This document shows positions 6,664-10,207 of a stretch of 10,207 nt of DNA, piece after piece. Where the stretch lies: the NCBI GenBank assembly GCA_947251855.1, contig CAMXUZ010000231.1, positions 1-10,207 on the forward strand, in the 5' to 3' direction. Under the pieces are notes generated by a model that was given only the letters and a program-made list of their open reading frames with translations, did not search any database and had not been told where the DNA came from. The stretch comes from an uncultured Ruaniaceae bacterium (lineage in GTDB: Bacteria; Actinomycetota; Actinomycetes; Actinomycetales; Beutenbergiaceae). The translations under genes and the position numbers were made by a program. Numbering within the stretch: the first letter of the stretch is position 1; each line of letters begins with the position of its first letter.

Positions 6664-6705
6664 GCTGTTCTTGACACCATTTTTACCACTTCGGCGGGAT
6701 TGAAT

Positions 6706-7464
6706 ATGACTCCTACCCACCCTCAGAGCCACGCCCAGGCTCGGCGCGGCGCGGAAGAGCTTCTTGGTGCCGCAAAAGAAACCGCAGCCCACGCCGCCGC
6801 GACGGCCAAGGACGCTGCCGCCGACGTCGTCTCCGCCCTCAAGCCCAAACTTCGGGGCTGGTTCCACGCGGGAATCGCGCCACTCGCGCTCGCGTACGGG
6901 ATCGTCATCACTATTCTGGCACCCGCGGGCGCGCCGCGGCTCACGGTCGGCGTCTTCGCCCTCGCAACGGTGTTACTCTTCGCAGTGAGCGCGGTCTACC
7001 ACCGCGGGGAATGGGGCAGTGGCGTCTCCGCGGTCCTCCGCCGACTCGACCATGCGAACATATTTCTCGTCATCGCCGGCACGTACACGCCGCTGACGGC
7101 ACTCCTCCTGCCGCGAACGACCGCGACGATCCTGCTCTCGATAGTCTGGATCGGAGCAATTGTGGGGATCCTCATGCGGGTGTTCTGGCTAGACGCCCCC
7201 CGGTGGCTCTACGTGCCCATCTATATCGCCCTGGGATGGGTCGCCGTTGCGTTTATCCCCGCATTCTGGGCCTCGGGTGGCCCTGCGGTCGCGAGCCTGG
7301 TCATCGCCGGCGGTCTCGGATACACCCTCGGCGCGGTGGTGTACGGGTTCAAGCGCCCCAATCCCAGCCCGCGCTGGTTCGGTTTTCACGAAATCTTCCA
7401 CGTGGGCACGATCATCGGCTACACCTGCCACGCCGTCGCAATCGCGCTGGTGGCGCTCGGCTGA
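6706..7464 (+). CDS. trhA: hemolysin III / TrhA family (PAQR) membrane protein
   Basis: Integral membrane protein of the PAQR superfamily, 252 aa from the ATG at 6706 (a TTG at 6700 in frame is the other option; neither has a strong ribosome binding site). The zinc/hydrolase-type residues of the family are all present: S95 and H99 (SAVYH), D115 (RRLDHANIF), and H228 and H232 (HEIFH). Other blocks are FLVIAGTYTP and GYTCHAVAIA. About seven hydrophobic segments span residues 56-250. The first 50 residues are unusual: an Ala/Lys/Glu-rich, predicted amphipathic helix (AEELLGAAKETAAHAAATAK). The name hemolysin III comes from a Bacillus protein; E. coli TrhA (YqfA) has been tied to membrane energetics, so a true toxin role is unlikely. 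It converges on the next gene with 7 nt between stops. Confidence 0.88.
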   Translation: MTPTHPQSHAQARRGAEELLGAAKETAAHAAATAKDAAADVVSALKPKLRGWFHAGIAPLALAYGIVITILAPAGAPRLTVGVFALATVLLFAVSAVYHRGEWGSGVSAVLRRLDHANIFLVIAGTYTPLTALLLPRTTATILLSIVWIGAIVGILMRVFWLDAPRWLYVPIYIALGWVAVAFIPAFWASGGPAVASLVIAGGLGYTLGAVVYGFKRPNPSPRWFGFHEIFHVGTIIGYTCHAVAIALVALG

Positions 7465-7471
7465 GGGAGGA

Positions 7472-7822
7472 TCACCGCCGGGTCTCGCCCGGGGAGTTCT
7501 CACTCCCGCGCCCCTGCTCCTCGCCCTGCCCCTCCTCGCCCTGCCCCTCATCGACGGGATCCTCCTCGACGGGAGAGTCCTGGGCGGCAGGTTCTTCCGC
7601 TCCCCCGCCCGCTTCCTCGGCCTCGCGGGCCTGCTCCGCCTCAAACTCCGCGCGCACTTCCTCCTCGATCCGATGCCGGTCGACTTTGCGCAGGTGTTTG
7701 GACATGTTCATCACCAATAACACCATCGCGACAGCGAGGACGAAGAACACCGCGAAGGCTCCCGCCCCGGGAGAGACGGCGAGCTGTTCAGGCGTGAGGG
7801 CGAGGACGTCGGGCGCAGGCAT
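7472..7822 (-). CDS. small single-pass membrane protein with Glu-rich tail (Rv1083-like)
   Basis: 116-aa protein of unknown function. I start it at the ATG at 7822, 1 nt after the mca stop; the longer frame from 8080 overlaps mca and is not real. After a short N-terminus there is one membrane segment (about residues 20-39, AGAFAVFFVLAVAMVLLVMN), then a basic KHLRKVDRHR stop-transfer region and a highly charged helical stretch (IEEEVRAEFEAEQAREAEEA). The low-complexity acidic tail contains PVEED, PVDEG, QGEEG and QGEEQ pentads. Basic residues after the segment suggest the acidic tail is cytoplasmic. Position and layout match M. tuberculosis Rv1083, a conserved hypothetical protein next to mca; the match is from general memory of that locus. 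Translation is probably coupled to mca. Confidence 0.75.
   Translation of the reverse strand: MPAPDVLALTPEQLAVSPGAGAFAVFFVLAVAMVLLVMNMSKHLRKVDRHRIEEEVRAEFEAEQAREAEEAGGGAEEPAAQDSPVEEDPVDEGQGEEGQGEEQGRGSENSPGETRR
7517..7575. repeat. 15-bp tandem repeat inside the small membrane protein gene
   Basis: Two exact copies of CTCCTCGCCCTGCCC occupy 7517-7531 and 7532-7546. Just downstream, two near copies (13 of 15 identical) of a related unit, CCTCATCGACGGGAT and CCTCCTCGACGGGAG, occupy 7546-7560 and 7561-7575. Because 15 is a multiple of three, gain or loss of a unit adds or removes five residues of the acidic tail without shifting the frame. Confidence 0.8.
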
Positions 7823-7823
7823 A

Positions 7824-8681
7824 CTATTCTCGCAATCCGGCGAAGAGATCGTCTTCGGGCAATGAGGTTTCAATCGTTGTTTCGGCGAGTTCCCACGCCT
7901 CGTACGGCCACTCTTCCCGCTCCAGGTCTCGCGGGACGGCGAAGAAGAAGCCGTCCGGATCGATCTGTGTAGCGTGGGCACGCAGTGCGTCATCTCGCAG
8001 GTGGAAGTAGTCGGCGCATTCGACGAACGTCGTCGCCTTCCGTACCTCCCGCTCGCCCCGACGCGCAATCCAGCCTTCAAACGGGGAGTCCATTCCTCGG
8101 TCGATCATCGCCTCGTGCAGCGCGATGATCCGATCCGGTGAGAACCCCTGATCGTAGTAGACCTTAGAGACTTGCCACGGCTCGCCCGCGTCGGGGTACT
8201 GCTCAGGATCAGCCGCGGCGCGCACGGCGGCCATGGATGCCTGGTGCGTCATGATGTGATCGGGGTGGGGATAGCCGCCGTTCTCGTTATACGTGGTGAG
8301 CACGTGGGGCCGGAACTCCCGGATCTGCGCGACGAGCCTTCCCGTCACCTCCTCGATCGGGGTGAGGGCGAAGCAGCCCTCGGGAAGTGGCGGCAGGGGA
8401 TCACCTTCAGGCAGACCAGAATCGACGTACCCGAGCCACCGGTGGGAGAAGCCCAGAACTTCTGCCGCCTTCGCCATCTCCTCCCGGCGGATCGCCGTCA
8501 TGTTCTCCTCCACGTGGCGATCCCCCACAAGTTTCGGGTTCAGAATCGACCCGCGTTCACCACCGGTTGCGGTAATGACGCGGACCTTGATCCCTTCGGC
8601 GACATACTTCGCCATCGTTGCTGCGCCTTTACTGGATTCGTCATCCGGGTGGGCGTGCACAGCCAACATGCGCAAGGACAC
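7824..8681 (-). CDS. mca: mycothiol S-conjugate amidase
   Basis: Zinc amidase that cleaves mycothiol S-conjugates to a mercapturic acid (exported) and GlcN-Ins (recycled), the detoxification arm of mycothiol metabolism. I start it at GTG 8681, 285 aa, because GGAAGGG lies 8 nt upstream and the N-terminus VSLRMLAVHAHPDDE then aligns with mycobacterial Mca; ATG 8669 is an alternative. Metal and catalytic residues are visible: H11, D13 and D14 in HAHPDDE, and H139/H142 in GYPHPDH. Mca-type blocks include SSKGAAT, TGGERG, WLGYVDSGLPEGDPLPPLP, REFRPHVLTTYNENGGYPHP and RAHATQIDP, followed by the C-terminal DLFAGL typical of Mca. The length and these blocks favour Mca over the deacetylase MshB. It is followed 1 nt later by the small membrane protein gene and diverges from the DUF4307 gene. 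Confidence 0.94.
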   Translation of the reverse strand: MSLRMLAVHAHPDDESSKGAATMAKYVAEGIKVRVITATGGERGSILNPKLVGDRHVEENMTAIRREEMAKAAEVLGFSHRWLGYVDSGLPEGDPLPPLPEGCFALTPIEEVTGRLVAQIREFRPHVLTTYNENGGYPHPDHIMTHQASMAAVRAAADPEQYPDAGEPWQVSKVYYDQGFSPDRIIALHEAMIDRGMDSPFEGWIARRGEREVRKATTFVECADYFHLRDDALRAHATQIDPDGFFFAVPRDLEREEWPYEAWELAETTIETSLPEDDLFAGLRE

Positions 8682-8700
8682 AGGTGAAACCCTTCCAAAG

Positions 8701-8750
8701 GTGAGAAACTGTTCTGTAGTGGCAATCAGGGCCACTACCTATATTCTCAC
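8701..8750. promoter_or_regulatory. nested inverted repeats in the mca / DUF4307 divergent promoter region
   Basis: Inner perfect 8-bp arms GTAGTGGC (8716-8723) and GCCACTAC (8731-8738) flank a 7-nt centre. Outside them, perfect 7-bp arms GTGAGAA (8701-8707) and TTCTCAC (8744-8750) flank the whole, with gaps of 8 and 5 nt. A TATATT box (8740-8745, five of six matches to TATAAT) overlaps the right outer arm and is suitably placed, 21 nt before the GTG at 8767, to serve as -10 for the DUF4307 gene; no good -35 accompanies it. The arrangement fits a regulator binding between the two genes. I do not recognise the site. Confidence 0.55.
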
Positions 8751-8766
8751 TTGAAGGGACCCTTTG

Positions 8767-9180
8767 GTGACTACGCCGGCATTTCAGCATGACGAGGATC
8801 TCATTCGCGCCCGCTACGGCCGGGTACGTCGCGCCAATCCCAGATCGCTGAGGATCCTCGCCATCGCCCTGAGCGCAATCGCCCTCGGGCTCATGATCTG
8901 GATCGGGCTCGGCTTCTCGAAGGCACAGGCGTCGAGTCAGATCATCAGTTTCAACGTGGTGGATTCTGGGCTCACGACGCTGCACTTCGAAGTGACGAAG
9001 CCGGCGGAGGACACGGCCGAATGCGTGCTCGAAGCGCTCAGCACCGGTTTCGCCCAAGTAGGCGTGAAAACAGTGACGATCGGTCCTGCGGAGACCGACA
9101 CGGTTACGCTGTTTGAGGAGATCAAGACCAGCGAGCTCGCCACGACCGCAGTCATTGACCATTGCACCCTTGTTGATTAG
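8767..9180 (+). CDS. DUF4307 family single-pass membrane protein
   Basis: 137-aa protein of the actinobacterial DUF4307 family (Rv1081c type); function unknown. GTG 8767 has GAAGGG 8 nt upstream; the adjacent TTG at 8764 is an alternative. The cytoplasmic N-terminus carries the family mark ARYGRVRR (15-22), then one membrane segment (about 29-49, RILAIALSAIALGLMIWIGLG), and an extracytoplasmic domain with beta-rich pattern (IISFNVVDSGLTTLHFEVTK). The domain contains two cysteines, in AECVLEAL and at the C-terminal DHCTLVD, which could form a disulfide. The conserved VGVKTVTIGP and the ELATTAVIDHC ending fit the family. The gene diverges from mca and precedes greA in the same order seen in mycobacteria. 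Confidence 0.85.
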   Translation: MTTPAFQHDEDLIRARYGRVRRANPRSLRILAIALSAIALGLMIWIGLGFSKAQASSQIISFNVVDSGLTTLHFEVTKPAEDTAECVLEALSTGFAQVGVKTVTIGPAETDTVTLFEEIKTSELATTAVIDHCTLVD

Positions 9181-9203
9181 CCTCGCCGGGGTGGTTGCGC
9201 GAT

Positions 9204-9232
9204 TTCGACGATCGCCAGGGCCTTGCTATCGT
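9204..9232 (+). promoter_or_regulatory. candidate greA promoter
   Basis: A TATCGT box (9227-9232, fits TANNNT) lies 17 nt after a poor -35, TTCGAC (9204-9209). Initiation would leave about 57 nt of leader before the greA GTG. A perfect TTGACA at 9232-9237 is nearby but has no -10 at 16-19 nt. Moderate to low confidence. Confidence 0.35.
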
Positions 9233-9295
9233 TGACATCCACTGCCGATCCCGGCGCCCATCTCGTGCCACTACCCGACTTTGAAGGAGGCACCC

Positions 9296-9778
9296 GTGTC
9301 CGAGTCCACCACATGGCTTACCCAAGAAAGTTTCGATCGGCTCAAGGCCGAACACGATCACCTCACCGGTGAAGGACGGACCGCGATCGCTCGGCGCATC
9401 GAAGCCGCACGCGAAGAGGGGGACCTCAAGGAGGACGGCGGCTACCACGCCGCGCGCGAGGAGCAGGCGCGCCAGGAGGCCCGGATCCGCCAGCTTGAAC
9501 AGATTCTGCGTGAGGCCGAGGTGGGGCAGGCCCCGCCGGACGACGGTGTTGTGGAGCCCGGGATGGTCATCGACGCGAACGTCGGTGGGGACGACATGAC
9601 CTTCCTGCTCGGTTCCCGTGAAGTTGCTGGCGACACCGATCTCGAGGTCTATTCCGCCTCCTCACCTCTCGGGAAGGCGATCGTCGGGCACAAAACCGGT
9701 GACACGGTCTCGTACAAGGCTCCCAGCGGTGTTTCGTTCGATGTGAAGATCGGAAAGGTCACCCCCTTCCATCCGTAG
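9296..9778 (+). CDS. greA: transcription elongation factor GreA
   Basis: 160-aa factor that enters the RNA polymerase secondary channel and stimulates cleavage of backtracked RNA. The start is the GTG at 9296 with GAAGGAGG ending 5 nt upstream; the in-frame TTG at 9281 lies within that site. The N-terminal coiled coil covers about residues 9-75. Its tip holds the catalytic acidic pair D43 and E46 in EEGDLKEDGGYHAAREEQ; the usual Asn after the Glu is Asp here, and the GGYHAA form is typical of actinobacteria. The C-terminal FKBP-like domain follows (GMVIDANV, TFLLGSREVAG, VYSASSPLGKAIVGHKTGD, KIGKVTPF). It converges on ilvA across a terminator-like hairpin. Confidence 0.95.
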   Translation: MSESTTWLTQESFDRLKAEHDHLTGEGRTAIARRIEAAREEGDLKEDGGYHAAREEQARQEARIRQLEQILREAEVGQAPPDDGVVEPGMVIDANVGGDDMTFLLGSREVAGDTDLEVYSASSPLGKAIVGHKTGDTVSYKAPSGVSFDVKIGKVTPFHP

Positions 9779-9790
9779 TGCGCGCGGTTG

Positions 9791-9809
9791 GCCCGGGAGG
9801 ATCTCGGGC
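9791..9809. terminator. hairpin between convergent greA and ilvA
   Basis: GCCCGGGA (9791-9798) and TCTCGGGC (9802-9809) form an 8-bp stem with one G-U pair and a GGA loop. It begins 12 nt after the greA stop and 18 nt before the ilvA stop on the opposite strand. There is no T tract on either side, so it may serve both genes as a weak or Rho-assisted terminator. Confidence 0.4.
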
Positions 9810-9827
9810 ACTCGCGAGGATCTGGGT

Positions 9828-10207
9828 CTATTGGGGTTGGACGGCGTAGCCCGCCTGGGCGAGTTCAGCCACGACCGTTTCTCGGTGGTCGGCGCCCCGA
9901 GTTTCCATTTCGACGGCGATGTCCACCTCGTTTACGGCGAGCGTCGGCGAGGTGCGTGAGTGGCGTACGGTCACCACGTTCGCGCCGGTGGCGGCGAGGT
10001 GGGCGAGGAGCCCGGCGAGGTTGCCCGGCCGGTCCGGCACGCGCACACGGACGGTGAGGAAGCGCCCGGCGCTCGTCATGCCGTGACGCAGCACCCGCAT
10101 GAGCACGAGGGGATCGATGTTCCCGCCGGTGAGCCCGATCACGAGCGGGCCTTCCTGCCCCGTCCCGGCCCCCGCGACCGCCGCAGCCACCCCCACCGCC
10201 CCGGACG
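9828..10207 (-). CDS. ilvA: threonine ammonia-lyase, C-terminal part with ACT domain (5' end outside window)
   Basis: Last 125 complete codons of a PLP-dependent threonine dehydratase, which deaminates threonine to 2-oxobutanoate (first step of isoleucine synthesis, or a catabolic variant). The frame remains open to the window edge, so the GTG at 10196 is not the start. The visible end of the PLP fold reads SGAVGVAAAVAG, followed by PLVIGLTGGNIDPLVLMRVL, then a single ACT domain (RFLTVRVRVPDRPGNLAGLL, TGANVVTVRHSRT, EVDIAVEMETRG, VVAELAQAGY). This single-ACT, shorter form is common in actinobacteria and differs from the E. coli biosynthetic form with two ACT-like units. The ACT domain suggests allosteric control by an amino acid; whether isoleucine or valine cannot be told here. 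Confidence 0.92.
   Translation of the reverse strand, partial: SGAVGVAAAVAGAGTGQEGPLVIGLTGGNIDPLVLMRVLRHGMTSAGRFLTVRVRVPDRPGNLAGLLAHLAATGANVVTVRHSRTSPTLAVNEVDIAVEMETRGADHRETVVAELAQAGYAVQPQ

Noticed and set aside
6671..6676. Perfect TTGACA box upstream of the hemolysin III gene
   Set aside because: No -10-like hexamer 16-19 nt downstream (the bases there are G+C-rich), so not reported as a promoter.
7011..7865. 284-codon + strand frame over the hemolysin III gene and the small membrane protein gene
   Set aside because: Out-of-frame reading, extremely Arg/Ser/Pro-rich; both underlying genes have better evidence.
7823..8080. 86-residue N-terminal extension of the small membrane protein overlapping mca
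   Set aside because: Lies wholly inside mca; the ATG at 7822 follows the mca stop by 1 nt and gives the expected short N-terminus before the membrane segment.
9797..9831. Direct repeat GAGGATCT on the greA-ilvA spacer as a possible attachment site
   Set aside because: Eight bases repeated once in a short convergent spacer, with no integrase or tRNA nearby; part is better explained by the hairpin at 9791-9809.

Overview
The window comes from a G+C-rich, mycothiol-using actinobacterium (Actinomycetota). The evidence is a mycothiol S-conjugate amidase (Mca), a DUF4307 membrane protein of actinobacterial type, frequent GTG starts, a strong preference for G or C at third codon positions, and a gene neighbourhood matching Mycobacterium tuberculosis Rv1080c to Rv1086. 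A member of the Actinomycetaceae or a relative is a reasonable guess, but the sequence alone does not settle the family.

Left part (1 to about 5742, mostly + strand): the 3' end of rmuC is followed by a probable small acidic protein on the - strand (849-1055) and a G+C-poorer, structure-rich spacer (1056-1321). A tightly packed run follows: xseA and xseB (the two exonuclease VII subunits, overlapping by ATGA), a PfkB-family sugar kinase (overlapping by GTGA), a beta-carbonic anhydrase 5 nt later, and an FAD-dependent D-amino acid dehydrogenase-like oxidoreductase that may have its own promoter.

Middle part (5781 to 9180): a cis-isoprenyl diphosphate synthase (-) and a hemolysin III/TrhA-type PAQR membrane protein (+) diverge from a spacer carrying a 24-bp TetR-style palindrome plus a third half-site. 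Then mca and a small glutamate-rich single-pass membrane protein form a - strand pair separated by 1 nt. mca diverges from a DUF4307 gene (+) across a spacer with two nested perfect inverted repeats and a TATATT box.

Right part (9181 to 10207): greA (+) converges, across a terminator-like hairpin, on the 3' end of an ilvA-type threonine ammonia-lyase with a C-terminal ACT domain, cut by the window edge.

The genes are mostly housekeeping: DNA repair and recombination (RmuC, exonuclease VII), sugar entry to glycolysis, CO2/bicarbonate supply, amino acid catabolism and synthesis, cell-envelope prenyl lipid synthesis, membrane homeostasis, thiol detoxification and transcript cleavage. I see no mobile element, CRISPR array, RNA gene or defence system. 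The least explained material is in the intergenic regions and in two small proteins.
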